This document shows, piece after piece, positions 1 through 9,345 of a stretch of 64,000 bases of DNA. The stretch is taken from NCBI GenBank assembly GCA_964474285.1, contig CAYYSD010000003.1:1-64000 (forward strand). Direction: 5' to 3'. Origin of the DNA: JACRBT01 sp964474285 (lineage in GTDB: Bacteria; Chloroflexota; Dehalococcoidia; Tepidiformales; Tepidiformaceae). Positions within the stretch are counted from its first letter, which is position 1; the number at the start of each line of letters is the position of its first letter. The notes under the pieces were generated by a model. It was not told where the DNA came from, made no database searches, and worked only from the letters and a program-made list of their open reading frames with translations. Both the position numbers and the translations under genes were made by a program.

Positions 1-280
1 TATGCGGCACGGGGGAGACCCGTGGGCCGACATGTGCGCGAAGCTCCTGCTCAAGTGGCCCAACCTCTATTACTCCACGGACGCATGGGCGCCGCGCCAC
101 TACCGCAAGGAGATCATCGAGTTCGCGAACACGCGCGGGGCGGAGAAGGTCATCTACGGTGGATATTATCCGGCCCTCGCCTACTAACGCATCTTTGCGG
201 AACTGGAGCAGCTGCCGCTTCGTGACCACGTCTGGGAGCCATTCCTCAGCGGGAATGCGAAGCGGGTATACCGCCTGTGA
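1..280 (+). pseudogene. Amidohydrolase (PF04909-like) C-terminus interrupted by an in-frame TAA; 5' end outside window
   Basis: The frame starting at base 2 encodes the C-terminal part of an amidohydrolase-2 family protein (YYSTDAW, FANTRGAEKVIYGG). It meets TAA at 185-187. The same frame then stays open with family-like sequence (RIFAELEQLPLRD, SGNAKRVYRL) to TGA at 278-280. The amidohydrolase at 33408-34220 in this window aligns across both sides of the stop (FINTRGKDKMLFGTEFP before it, ENAKRIF after it). The final TGA overlaps the GTG start of the next gene (GTGA, 277-280), as expected if 280 is the ancestral end. The simplest reading is a point mutation that makes a nonsense codon. The metal-binding Asp expected in the GTDFP motif is also absent (GGYYP). 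The catalytic N-terminus is outside the window, so the substrate is unknown. Confidence 0.75.
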
Positions 281-1443
281 CCGCAGCAATCATCCCCGCG
301 CCATATCCGCCCCAGGCCGACCCGGCAACTGCGCCGCTCGAACACTACCGGCCACGTGCCCTGCCGAGGCTGCCCGGCGCGGTTCGCCTGGGCCTGTTCG
401 AACCCAACCAGTCGTGGTCGTTTTGGCCCACCACCGCTGCGTCGGAGACCTCCTGGACCTACCAGTACAACCGCGACATCGTCCGCATGGCCGACGCCCT
501 CGGGTTCAGCTTCGCTTTCCCCGCCGGGCGGTGGAAGGGCCTTGCCGGCGACCGGATCGACTGGCGCGGGGCGAGTCTCGACACCATCACGCTGACCGCC
601 GCACTGCTCGAAGCCACGACGCGCATCACTCTCCTCACGACGATCCACACGAACGTCTTCAACCCCGTAGTGGCTGCCAAGTTCGGCGCGGACATGGACC
701 AGATTGGGCAGGGCCGCTGGGGGCTGAACATCGTCAGCGGCTGGGGCGTCCACGAATTCGAGTCGATGGGCATCCCGCTCCTGAACCACACGGACCGCTA
801 CCGCTACACGGCGGAATGGCTTGCCATCATCCGGCGGCTGTGGGCCTCCGGAGAGTGCACGTTCCACGGAGAGTATTTCGATATCAGCGAAGCGGTCTGC
901 AGGCCTCGCCCCGCGCAGATCGGCTCTGCGCTGGTCGTGAATGCAGGACAATCGAACACCGGCCTTCGCTTCGCCGCTACGAGCGCCGATTACCTCTTCA
1001 CGCGTGCCGGGAACGCGGCTCGCTTCCACGGCATTGCGAAGGAGGTCGGGCGCGATGTCGGTGTCATCGGCACGGTGAAGCTGCTGATGCGCGAAACTCG
1101 CGCGGATGCGGACGCTCTGGCAGAGCAGATTGCGTCCGGGGTCGATAAGGGCGCGCTGCGTTCGCTCATGATTGCCAACGGGTCGCACACGGCGGAGACG
1201 GCCGACGCTGCCCTCGCGGTGGATGGTGCGGCAGAGGCGCAGGCGATCGAAGGCGCCATTATCGGCACGCCTGACGATATTGCGGCCGGCCTGGCTGAAC
1301 TCGCGGCGGAAGGCATTGATGGATTCTGCCTGACCCTTTTCGACTACACGCGAGAGTTGGAGCTTTTCGGCAGGCGCGTGATCCCGCAGTTGCGAGAACG
1401 CCTGGGCGAACGCGGGCAGCGGCTCGCGCTGACAACGGACTAA
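277..1443 (+). CDS. LLM-class flavin-dependent monooxygenase (SsuD/RutA-like)
   Basis: This 388-residue protein is a bacterial-luciferase-like TIM-barrel oxidoreductase. Family hallmarks are the N-terminal RLGLFEPNQ strand, the WTYQYNRDIVRMADALGF segment and GRWGLNIVSGW, which resembles the FMN/substrate region of SsuD, SfnG and RutA. Such enzymes use FMNH2 supplied by a separate reductase, together with O2, to oxidise C-S, C-N or C-C bonds. The start is GTG and overlaps the previous frame by 4 bp, so translation is probably coupled. A second LLM gene follows after 11 bp. The substrate cannot be read from the sequence; a sulfonate, sulfone, pyrimidine or other heteroatom compound would fit the family. 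Confidence 0.85.
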   Translation: MTAAIIPAPYPPQADPATAPLEHYRPRALPRLPGAVRLGLFEPNQSWSFWPTTAASETSWTYQYNRDIVRMADALGFSFAFPAGRWKGLAGDRIDWRGASLDTITLTAALLEATTRITLLTTIHTNVFNPVVAAKFGADMDQIGQGRWGLNIVSGWGVHEFESMGIPLLNHTDRYRYTAEWLAIIRRLWASGECTFHGEYFDISEAVCRPRPAQIGSALVVNAGQSNTGLRFAATSADYLFTRAGNAARFHGIAKEVGRDVGVIGTVKLLMRETRADADALAEQIASGVDKGALRSLMIANGSHTAETADAALAVDGAAEAQAIEGAIIGTPDDIAAGLAELAAEGIDGFCLTLFDYTRELELFGRRVIPQLRERLGERGQRLALTTD

Positions 1444-1454
1444 ACCGCAGGCGG

Positions 1455-2525
1455 GTGGAGGATATGGTGGAAGTGGAACTCATCAGCTCGATTACGCAAT
1501 TCGTCCCGACCGTAGCCAGGCCTGACCCCTCGCGGGTGGGCGAGGCAGCGCGGCGCGCGGAAGCGGCGGGCTTCGACACTGTCCTCGTGGGCTACGGCAG
1601 CACGCGCGCCGACGGCTGGATGGTGGCCGCGGAGGCGCTCTTCCGAACATCGAAGCTGACGGTTCTCTATGCCCACCGGCCCGGCTTCATGGCTCCGACC
1701 GTGGCCGCGCGCATGGGTTCTACGCTCGATGTCTTCTCTGGCGGCCGCCTGAAGTTCAACATGATCACCGGTGGCTCAGCCGGCGAACAGCGCCGCGACG
1801 GCGACTTCGAGGACCACGACACGCGCTACGAACGCTCAATCGAATACGTCGAGCTGATGAAACGCGTGTGGATGGCGGAGGAGCCCTTCGACTTCGAGGG
1901 CCGCTTTTACCATGTCGAACGCGCCTACCACGACATTCGCCCGGTTCAACGGCCTCACCCGCGAATCTACCTCGGCGGTTCGAGCGAAGCCGCGAAGCCC
2001 TTCGCTGCGCGCTGTGCCGACGTCTATATGTCGTGGAGTGAACCGGTGGCCGAAGTGAAAGCGCGCTTCGATGAGATTCGGAACCTCACTCGTGCAGAAG
2101 CGCGACCAGACCCCGGCTTCTCCGTCAGCATGCGGCTCATCATGGCGGAGACCGAGGATGCAGCGTGGGAGAAGGCGCGCGCCATGATTCCCGCTGAGTT
2201 GGCGGCGAGACCGTTGCGCGGTGCCCACAGCGAAGACGTCGGCCGCAGCCGGCAGGTCGCCTTCGCCGCGAAGGACGTGCACGACGATCGTCTCTGGTTT
2301 GGCATCACGGCGCTGACGGGCGGTCAAGGCAGCACCGGAGCTTTGGTGGGTACGCCGGCGCAGTGCATCGAATCGCTTCTGCGGTACGTGGAAGCGGGCG
2401 CGACCGCACTCCTCCTCACAGGACCGGACGGCGCCTACGCCGACTTCCCGGCGGGCTTCCTCGACGAACTCCGGCGTGAAGGCGACGCGATCCTTTCCCG
2501 GCGCGAGGCGGCCTCCGCGGGCTGA
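1455..2525 (+). CDS. LLM-class flavin-dependent monooxygenase (SsuD-like)
   Basis: This is a 356-residue luciferase-like monooxygenase closer to alkanesulfonate monooxygenase. Visible blocks are AARRAEAAGFDTVLVGYGS, LYAHRPGFMAPTVAARM, GGRLKFNMITGG and RPHPRIYLGGSSE. It is the second of two adjacent LLM paralogues and probably shares a reduced-flavin supply with its neighbour; no flavin reductase gene is visible here. GTG at 1455 is taken as the start and ATG at 1464 is the alternative. The gene ends 3 bp before a convergent CoA-transferase gene. Expansion of these monooxygenases fits an organism that oxidises recalcitrant organic compounds. The substrate is not known. Confidence 0.85.
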   Translation: MEDMVEVELISSITQFVPTVARPDPSRVGEAARRAEAAGFDTVLVGYGSTRADGWMVAAEALFRTSKLTVLYAHRPGFMAPTVAARMGSTLDVFSGGRLKFNMITGGSAGEQRRDGDFEDHDTRYERSIEYVELMKRVWMAEEPFDFEGRFYHVERAYHDIRPVQRPHPRIYLGGSSEAAKPFAARCADVYMSWSEPVAEVKARFDEIRNLTRAEARPDPGFSVSMRLIMAETEDAAWEKARAMIPAELAARPLRGAHSEDVGRSRQVAFAAKDVHDDRLWFGITALTGGQGSTGALVGTPAQCIESLLRYVEAGATALLLTGPDGAYADFPAGFLDELRREGDAILSRREAASAG

Positions 2526-2528
2526 CCG

Positions 2529-5066
2529 TCATGCATGGGCGCGCGCAAGGAGCCCGGGAGCATACGCCGTGCCCACCGCACCCGTCGCCAGGAGTCGCTC
2601 GTACTCCTCCGCGCTGAGACCAAGCAACTGGCGGTAGACGTACTCGTTGTCTTCGCCGAGCCGGACGGGTGCGCGGCGCAGTGGATTCGGGGTGCTCGTC
2701 ATTTTCCATGCCGGGCCGGCATAGAGGTGACGTCCCGTCGACGCGTTTTCCAGAGGCTGGAAGAAGCCTCGATGGGTGAGTTGCGGGCAGGCGATTCGCT
2801 CGGCGCCCCGCTGGAGCGGCCCGGTGGCGATACCTGCGGCCTGCAGCTTGCGAAACAGCGCCCATTTCTCCTGGGCCCGCGTACGTTCAGCGATGCGGCG
2901 GTCCAGTTCAGCGGCGTTGGCCATGCGCGCGCCCGCCGTCGCGAAGCGAACATCCGCGCCGAGGTCACCGAGGTCCAATGTCGCGCAGAGCCGTGCGAAG
3001 TCGTCGTCGTCCTCGCACTCAATCGCGATCCACTCGTCATCGCCGATGCACGGGTAGACGCCGTGCGGCGCGTTCCGGCGGTGGCGGTTCCCCCATGGCC
3101 CCAGGTCTTTCCCGTTCATAGTGACGTCGAGGATCAGTTCTGCGAGGACTGGCAGGAAGTTGTCGGCCTGGGCGAGCTCGATGTGCTGTCCTTGCCCGGT
3201 GAGGCGGCGGTGGCGAAGGGCCATGAGCACCGCGAGGGCCGCGTGGACCCCGGCGAAGGCGTCCGCTGTGTAAGCGTCCCCGGCCTGGTCCGGGGGCCCG
3301 TCAACGTACCCGCGAGCGACGGTGTGGCCGATGGTGCCCTCCAGTTGCGTGCCGTGGGATCGGTACCAGCTGTAGGGACCGGAGAGGCCGTACGCGGGCA
3401 TACTCACCATCACCAGGTCCTGCCGATGCGGCACGAGGTCCTCGTAGGTGATCTTTGCCTTCGCAATCGTCTCCGGGATGTTGTTTTCGACGAAAACGTC
3501 GCAGGTCTCGATGAGACGCAAGAAGTGGTCGCGCCCTTCCTGCGTCATCACGTCGCATGCCATCGAACGCTTATTCCGAGCGTGGCTGTTGAACCCGGAG
3601 TTGCGGTTCCACGGGTCCGAACCGGGCTCTGCGTTCGGGAACCCGCCACGGGAAGCGATACCGAGTGAGCCCCGGTGCATTTCCTCTTCTCGCGACGTCT
3701 TGCGTTCACCCCAGCGCGTCTGTGGCTGGATGCGGGTGATCGGCTCCACCCGGATGACTTCCGCCCCCCAGTCGGCAAGCAATTGTGTGGCGTGGGGCCC
3801 GGCCCACACGAGGGTGATGTCGCCGACCCGCACACCCTCGAGTGGCAGCCGTCCCGGGCCCGCACTCGTCACGACGCGTACAGGTTCGACGGTTAGCGCC
3901 GCTGCTTCCGCTCGAATGGCCACGCCGTGTTCATCAAGCCTCGGCGCACGCGTGAGCGGAGGGGGTGGGGAAGCGGGCAGGCGAAACGGATGCCCGGGCA
4001 CTGTGATCGACCCGCCCTGGCTGTCGGCGACCGTCTCCCAGAAGCCGCGCGCCTGGAAGTGTGCATCCTTCACGAGATCTGTGAGCGTGTTGATCGCGCC
4101 TGCGAGCAAACGCGCTCGCTGGGCGGCTTCCACTACCTCGGTCTTTGAGCGCTCCAAAAGCCAGACGGCATACGCCCCTTCGACCTCTTCGAAGAACTCC
4201 ACCGTGCCAATGCGGCCGGCCGTTCCGGGATCGTCGGCGAGGTCCGGGCGCTCAATCATGCGCAGGAAGTCGCGCACCTTGTTCGGGCTCACGTTGATAT
4301 GGACATAGCCATCGGCGCAGGGGCGTATGCCGTTGGCAAACGCGGTGCCGTGCAACTGACGCCGGGGCTCGGTGCCGTTGTAGATGAAGTTCTGGAGATA
4401 CGGCGCGGAGCGGTCCCTTGTTCCAACCTGCGTTTCGTAGATGGACAGGTCGATGTGGTCGCCCTCCCCGGTCTCATCGCGGCGATGGAGCGCGGTCATG
4501 GCCGCCAGGGCAGCCATCGAGCCTGCATGGTAGAGCGCGACCGCGCCGCCGCCGCCCACCCGAAGGGGCTCGCGGTTCGCGCTGCCAGTCCAGAGCATCG
4601 GCCCGCCCATCGCCTGCGCCACGAGGTCTGTCATCCGCAGTCCGGCGTAGGGTCCGTCCTGGCCCCATGGCGTGATCGACACCAGGACCGCCCCGGCGCG
4701 CTGAGCGCTCAACGCTTCATAGCCCATGCCGAGATGGGCCATGCGGCCCGGTTCGAAGTCTTCCACCACGACATCCGCGGCCGCCGCAAGTTCCCGGGCG
4801 ACTGCGAGGTCGGAGGCAGCATCGAGATCGAGGACGATGCCACGCTTGTTCATATTGAGAAAGAGGAATCGGCCCGAGCCCTCGATGTGCTCAGTGTTGC
4901 CCTTGAACGGACCATGGCGGCGCGAACGGTCGCCGCCGGGTGGTTCCACCTTCATGACATCGGCGCCGTATTCGGCGAGCAGCCTGGTCGCGAACGGTCC
5001 GGCCACATCGGTCGTGAATTCGAGGACGCGCAGTCCCGCCAGGGGGCCTCCTTGTTTGCCTGCCAC
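2529..5066 (-). CDS. Fused double-domain class III CoA-transferase (CaiB/BaiF)
   Basis: This 845-residue protein contains two complete CaiB/BaiF domains, where the usual protein has about 400 residues and one domain. Domain 1 begins PLAGLRVLEFTTDVAGPFAT. Domain 2 begins near residue 410 with LEGVRVGDITLVWAGPHATQ. Class III enzymes move CoA between carboxylic acids through an aspartyl-CoA anhydride. By eye, the catalytic Asp is present in domain 2 (YTADAFAG, D602), while the matching position of domain 1 is Leu (ALYHAG, L178). One active and one degenerate half is therefore likely. GTG start at 5066 with GGAGGAG just upstream. An acyl-CoA dehydrogenase gene lies 33 bp upstream in the same direction, so dehydrogenation of the CoA ester formed here is plausible. 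Confidence 0.88.
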   Translation of the reverse strand: MAGKQGGPLAGLRVLEFTTDVAGPFATRLLAEYGADVMKVEPPGGDRSRRHGPFKGNTEHIEGSGRFLFLNMNKRGIVLDLDAASDLAVARELAAAADVVVEDFEPGRMAHLGMGYEALSAQRAGAVLVSITPWGQDGPYAGLRMTDLVAQAMGGPMLWTGSANREPLRVGGGGAVALYHAGSMAALAAMTALHRRDETGEGDHIDLSIYETQVGTRDRSAPYLQNFIYNGTEPRRQLHGTAFANGIRPCADGYVHINVSPNKVRDFLRMIERPDLADDPGTAGRIGTVEFFEEVEGAYAVWLLERSKTEVVEAAQRARLLAGAINTLTDLVKDAHFQARGFWETVADSQGGSITVPGHPFRLPASPPPPLTRAPRLDEHGVAIRAEAAALTVEPVRVVTSAGPGRLPLEGVRVGDITLVWAGPHATQLLADWGAEVIRVEPITRIQPQTRWGERKTSREEEMHRGSLGIASRGGFPNAEPGSDPWNRNSGFNSHARNKRSMACDVMTQEGRDHFLRLIETCDVFVENNIPETIAKAKITYEDLVPHRQDLVMVSMPAYGLSGPYSWYRSHGTQLEGTIGHTVARGYVDGPPDQAGDAYTADAFAGVHAALAVLMALRHRRLTGQGQHIELAQADNFLPVLAELILDVTMNGKDLGPWGNRHRRNAPHGVYPCIGDDEWIAIECEDDDDFARLCATLDLGDLGADVRFATAGARMANAAELDRRIAERTRAQEKWALFRKLQAAGIATGPLQRGAERIACPQLTHRGFFQPLENASTGRHLYAGPAWKMTSTPNPLRRAPVRLGEDNEYVYRQLLGLSAEEYERLLATGAVGTAYAPGLLARAHA

Positions 5067-5099
5067 CTGTTCTCCTCCCTGTCTGCGGGCGTTCCGGGT

Positions 5100-6269
5100 T
5101 TAGCCCCGCGGAAGCCCGAGTCCGCGCGTCGCAATCACGTTGCGGTTGATTTCGCTCGTTCCCGCGGCGATGGTCGCGCGCGTGCTGTCGAGATAGCGGA
5201 AGGCGAGGCGCGCTTCCATGGGCGCTCGCGGCTCCTTGCGATAGAGGTTGCCGTACATGCCGAGCAGCCGGATCCCTGTTCGCGCCGTACGCTGTCCGCT
5301 TTCGGAGCGGAAGTTCTTGAGCACCGAAGCCTCGTGGTTCGGGAGCATGCCGCGCTTCTGCATCGAAATGATGCGGTAGGAGAAGAGCTTACAGAGTTCG
5401 GCTTCAATCGCTCTCTCGGTCAGTTCCAGGCGAACCGAGGGCGCGACCTGGCCCGGCGCCGCTTGCTTCGCATAGTCGACGAGGTCGATGACCTCGTTGC
5501 GAAGCTCGACGCTCCGGCCGATGTTCGAACGTTCGAAGTCGAGCAGGGTCGCCCCGACGTACCAGCCGCGGTTCATCTCGCCGACCATCTGCCTGGCCGG
5601 TACACGAACGTCTTCGAAAAAGACTTCATTGAAGTGGTGGACGTTTGCCATGTTCACGAGCGGTCGCACGGTGACGCCGGGCGTTTTCATGTCGAGCAGG
5701 AACATCGAAATGCCGCGATGCTTGGGGGCGGAAGGGTCCGTCCGGGCGAGCATGAACATCCAGTCCGCCCGGTGGCCGTTCGAAGTCCAGATTTTCTGGC
5801 CGTTGATGATGAAGTCGTCACCGTCGCGTTCGGCGCGGGTCTGGAGCGAGGCGAGGTCTGAACCCGAGCCCGGCTCCGAATAACCCTGGCACCACACGAT
5901 TTCGCCAGACGTGATGCGCGGGAGGAAGGTCGACTTCTGCTCGTCGCTGCCGTGGATGATGAGCGTGGGGCCGAGCATCCTGATCCCGTTGTCGAAGATC
6001 GACGGGATGCGGTGGTTCGCCAGCTCTTCGAGGAAGATGAACTGTTCGCCGGGCGACATGCCGCCACCGCCGTACTCTTTGGGCCAGTGCGGCGCTGCCC
6101 AACCCCGTTCGCGAAGCGCCTGTCGCCATTGGGGGTAGCCGTAGACGGCGTCCGGGCTGATCTCCATCGCCTCGGAAAACTCACGGCCTCCGTTGGGGAA
6201 ATGTTCGAGAGCGAGTTCACGAACGTTTGCGCGAAAGGCCGCCTCTTCAGGCGAATCGGTGAATTGCAT
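5100..6269 (-). CDS. Acyl-CoA dehydrogenase family protein
   Basis: This 389-residue FAD flavoprotein has the standard acyl-CoA dehydrogenase order: alpha-helical N-domain, beta-domain (CQGYSEPGSGSDLASLQTRA, then INGQKIWTSNGHRADWMF), and helical C-domain ending GTSEINRNVIATRGLGLPRG. It should oxidise an acyl-CoA to the 2-enoyl-CoA and pass electrons to ETF. The Glu that acts as base in medium-chain enzymes (YEGT) is Ala here (AAGTSEI). The base may come from another position, as in isovaleryl-CoA dehydrogenase, or the subunit may need a partner. ATG start at 6269 after GGGAGGTGGG. It is the first gene of a two-gene minus-strand unit with the fused CoA-transferase. The C-terminal end GLGLPRG recurs in two other dehydrogenases of this window. 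Confidence 0.88.
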   Translation of the reverse strand: MQFTDSPEEAAFRANVRELALEHFPNGGREFSEAMEISPDAVYGYPQWRQALRERGWAAPHWPKEYGGGGMSPGEQFIFLEELANHRIPSIFDNGIRMLGPTLIIHGSDEQKSTFLPRITSGEIVWCQGYSEPGSGSDLASLQTRAERDGDDFIINGQKIWTSNGHRADWMFMLARTDPSAPKHRGISMFLLDMKTPGVTVRPLVNMANVHHFNEVFFEDVRVPARQMVGEMNRGWYVGATLLDFERSNIGRSVELRNEVIDLVDYAKQAAPGQVAPSVRLELTERAIEAELCKLFSYRIISMQKRGMLPNHEASVLKNFRSESGQRTARTGIRLLGMYGNLYRKEPRAPMEARLAFRYLDSTRATIAAGTSEINRNVIATRGLGLPRG

Positions 6270-6591
6270 GGTCCCACCTCCCGGGTCGAAGCCGGGCCAG
6301 CGCGGCCCGTTCGTTTGACACTCGTCAAGCAGGACATCTTACGCGAGGGCAGTCAACGGGCCATGCCGGGCAGGGTCGTTCCAACCGTCACGGAACTTGC
6401 TGGACCCGTGGCAGGCGGCGAATCCCGCCCGATCGCCCACCTTTCGTTGGACCATTGGCCGCGTACCCAACTCCACGCTCAGGCCATGCTCGAATCAGGC
6501 CCCATTGCGGGCCGTCAGGGCGCGAGCCCGGTCTCTCGACTGGTTCTGTCTGCCCTGCCGCGGTTCGGCACGCTGACAGCGCGCCAAGGAG
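6270..6591 (+). other. Divergent intergenic region with a short inverted repeat
   Basis: No credible gene lies in these 322 bases between the minus-strand acyl-CoA dehydrogenase and the plus-strand beta-helix gene. A short inverted repeat, TTGAC-N4-GTCAA, sits at 6315-6328, about 46 bp upstream of the dehydrogenase start, and could be an operator. No convincing -35/-10 pair was found for either direction. AAGGAG lies just before the beta-helix ATG. Confidence 0.4.
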
Positions 6592-9219
6592 ATGCGCATG
6601 TTCGGTCATCCGAAATGGATAGCCCTCATTGCAATGGCCCTGGCGCTTGCGACCGGCTCGCAAGGGCCCTTCGAAGGTGTCCGCGCCGCAGCGATCATCA
6701 CCGTGACCGGGAGTGCGGATGGCACGCTGGGAGCCCTCGCGGGCAATGGAACCTGCGATCTGCGAGAAGCCGTGCATGCCGCCAACGACAACGTCCCCTA
6801 TGGGGAATGCCCGGCGGGCCAGGCAGGAGTCGATACGATCGCCTTTGACATCGGTCCCGGCGGCGTCGTCACGATCACCCTCGTCGATGGTCTGCCGGTG
6901 ATCACCGAAGCGGTGACGATCGATGGATCGACGCAGGGCGGTCTGCCCACTCCGATGATCGAGCTGAACGGCAATTCGACGGCTGCGAACGGCCTGGCGA
7001 TCCAGGCGTCACAGACGACGGTGCGCGGGCTTGCCATCAATCGATTCGTTCAAAACGGGGTCGGTATCTACCTTGCCACCGACGTTGTCATCGCCGGGAA
7101 TCACATCGGTCTTGATCCCGCGGGCACGATTGACCGCGGCAACGCCATCATGGGCATCTTCGTATCGGACCAGGCGTCGGTCAGGATCGGCGGCACAGAC
7201 CCCTCCGACCGGAACATCATTTCCGGCAACGGTGTGGATGGAGTCTACGTCTCGGGAATCAACGCAAGTGCGACCATCCTTGGGAACTACATCGGCACCG
7301 ATGTCACCGGCACCGTCGCGATCCCCAACGACGACGACGGCGTTCATTTTGACGGCAGCGGCTCCGTCATCGTTGGCGGCACTGAATCCGGGGCCGGGAA
7401 CCTGATCTCCGGCAACGGGGTCAACGGCATTGTCGCCTCAGGCGTCAATGGCGGTGCGACGATCCAGGGCAACTTCATCGGCACGAACGCTTCGGGGACG
7501 GGCGCCCTCGGCAACCAGGTGGCGGGGATAGCGACCTTCACATTCAACACGCTCATCGGCGGTACCGTACCGGGCGCGCGGAACGTCATCTCGGCGAACA
7601 CCTCTGGCGTTATGATCCATGCGGACGCGACACAGACTCGGGTGCAGGGAAACTTCGTCGGCACCGACGTCACGGGAACGCAGCATCTCGGCAACTCCGT
7701 TGGTGTCCGGGTGATAGGTGACGCCAACACGATTGGCGGGACGACGGGCGTCACCGCGGACTTGTCGAGCTGCACCGGGGCGTGCAACATCATCTCGTGC
7801 AGCACGCCCCTCGCGGGCCTGGCGATTGAAGGTGATCGGAACGTCGTCCAGGGCAATTTCATCGGGACCGACGTCAACGGAACCGCCGACCATGGGAACG
7901 ATGGCCCGGGTATCTTCATCGACGCGACCCTCGGCGGTTCCCCGTCGATGAATCTCATCGGTGGCCTGGTCGCGGGCGCGGGCAACTTGATTGCGTTCTC
8001 GGGGCAGGACGGAATCCGCATTCAAGGGACCGGCGCGAGCGGTAACACCATCCAGGGCAACTTCATCGGGACCAATCCTGCGGGTGCGGACCTCGGCAAC
8101 ACGGGCGACGGCGTCCGCGCATTCGACTCCGGACCGAACCTCATCGGCGGATCGACGGGAGGCAACACCATTGCCTACAACGACGGCGCGGGCGTGACCG
8201 ACATCTTCGCCACCGGGTCGCTGTTCAAGGGCATCTCTCGCAACAGCATCTTTTCGAACGGAGGGCTCGGGATCGACCTGGGCGCAGACGGCGTCACTCC
8301 GAATGACCCGGGCGACGTGGACACGGGCGCCAACGACCTCCAGAACTTCCCGGTGCTCTCATCGGCGGTGGTCAACGCTGGTACCCGGATAGAGGGCAGT
8401 CTGGATAGCCAATCGGACGTCCTCTATCGCATTGAGTTCTTCGCCAGCGCCACCTGCGATCCCTCCGGCTATGGCGAAGGTCAGCGCTTCCTGGGATTCA
8501 CCAACGTCACGACGGACGGGAACGGACACGCGGCGTTCAGCGCCACGGTTGCCAGCGCCGCCTCTTCAGGCGAGGCCATCACCGCAACGGCTATGGACCC
8601 TGCCTTCAATACATCTGAGTTCTCCGCTTGCATCCCTGTCTCGGGAGGGGGCGATCCATGTCCTGGCCCGGCGATGATCGCCCTGGGCCCGGGTGCCAAC
8701 GGTCACGTCGTCTGCTCGGCCGGTTTCCCTCTGATCGCGGGCCAGTTCGCGCTCCGTGCTCCCGGCACCCTGCCCGATTCGGTCACCGCCGTGTTCGAGT
8801 GGAACAACGCCCAGCAGCTGTTCAAGTTCTGGTTCCGCGGCTTTCCCGAAGGCTTCCAGACGCTCGCCAGCCTGGTCGACGGCCGCTACTACTTCTTCCA
8901 GTCTTCGGGTTCCGGCAGCTTCGCGAACACCGGGGGCAGCTCAACCCTCGCGCCATCCGGGACGACATCCATCAACCCAACGGTTGCAGGTGCCAATGGT
9001 GTGGTCTGGGCGGGCGGCGATCATGCCATGAATACGTTCAACACCTATGCCAGCATCGATGACGCCACTGCGGTCTTCTGGTGGAACAACGTCCAGCAAC
9101 GCTTCGACTTCTGGTTCCGCGGCTTCCCCGACGGCTTTCAGACGCTGACGGCCGGTATCGAACGGGGGAAGTACTACTTCTTCCAGTCCCCGGCCAATCA
9201 GCAGATCCCAATGGACTAG
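6592..9219 (+). CDS. Secreted right-handed beta-helix protein with CSLREA-like N-terminus
   Basis: This 875-residue protein has a Sec-type signal peptide (residues 1 to about 32; hydrophobic core IALIAMALALATG). A CSLREA-like segment follows (NGTCDLREAVHAAND). Then come about 450 residues of parallel beta-helix coils with recurrent NFIGTDVTGT-type motifs; at least six copies are visible (NHIGLDPAGT, NYIGTDVTGT, NFIGTNASGT, NFVGTDVTGT, NFIGTDVNGT, NFIGTNPAGA). The C-terminal region holds two copies of an aromatic module (FKFWFRGFPEGFQTL and FDFWFRGFPDGFQTL, each followed by YYFFQS). It is probably a cell-surface or secreted protein binding polysaccharide or other polymers. No catalytic residues can be assigned. 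It stands alone and is transcribed towards the TetR gene. Confidence 0.85.
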   Translation: MRMFGHPKWIALIAMALALATGSQGPFEGVRAAAIITVTGSADGTLGALAGNGTCDLREAVHAANDNVPYGECPAGQAGVDTIAFDIGPGGVVTITLVDGLPVITEAVTIDGSTQGGLPTPMIELNGNSTAANGLAIQASQTTVRGLAINRFVQNGVGIYLATDVVIAGNHIGLDPAGTIDRGNAIMGIFVSDQASVRIGGTDPSDRNIISGNGVDGVYVSGINASATILGNYIGTDVTGTVAIPNDDDGVHFDGSGSVIVGGTESGAGNLISGNGVNGIVASGVNGGATIQGNFIGTNASGTGALGNQVAGIATFTFNTLIGGTVPGARNVISANTSGVMIHADATQTRVQGNFVGTDVTGTQHLGNSVGVRVIGDANTIGGTTGVTADLSSCTGACNIISCSTPLAGLAIEGDRNVVQGNFIGTDVNGTADHGNDGPGIFIDATLGGSPSMNLIGGLVAGAGNLIAFSGQDGIRIQGTGASGNTIQGNFIGTNPAGADLGNTGDGVRAFDSGPNLIGGSTGGNTIAYNDGAGVTDIFATGSLFKGISRNSIFSNGGLGIDLGADGVTPNDPGDVDTGANDLQNFPVLSSAVVNAGTRIEGSLDSQSDVLYRIEFFASATCDPSGYGEGQRFLGFTNVTTDGNGHAAFSATVASAASSGEAITATAMDPAFNTSEFSACIPVSGGGDPCPGPAMIALGPGANGHVVCSAGFPLIAGQFALRAPGTLPDSVTAVFEWNNAQQLFKFWFRGFPEGFQTLASLVDGRYYFFQSSGSGSFANTGGSSTLAPSGTTSINPTVAGANGVVWAGGDHAMNTFNTYASIDDATAVFWWNNVQQRFDFWFRGFPDGFQTLTAGIERGKYYFFQSPANQQIPMD

Positions 9220-9280
9220 ATTCGCCCTCCTGGTAAGCCGGCGAGCTACAACTAGCCGTTGATTCTGCGAAACGACTGCA

Positions 9281-9307
9281 GGGGCCGGTTCGATGAGAAC
9301 CGGCCCC
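9281..9307. terminator. Bidirectional hairpin between convergent genes
   Basis: This is a perfect 10-bp stem, GGGGCCGGTT paired with AACCGGCCCC, around a 7-base loop. It lies between the end of the beta-helix gene and the end of the convergent TetR gene. There is no U-tract on either side, so it could be an intrinsic terminator of the tail-less type or a Rho-independent pause and stability element. Confidence 0.65.
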
Positions 9308-9345
9308 ACTGATTTCCGAATTCGTTTTCGCCCCGGGTAGAAACT

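Noticed and set aside
184..1188. 334-codon minus-strand frame opposite the first LLM monooxygenase
   Set aside because: Antisense shadow; the plus-strand frame has clear luciferase-like motifs.
4299..5861. 520-codon plus-strand frame opposite the fused CoA-transferase and acyl-CoA dehydrogenase
   Set aside because: It spans two real minus-strand genes and shows no recognisable domain.
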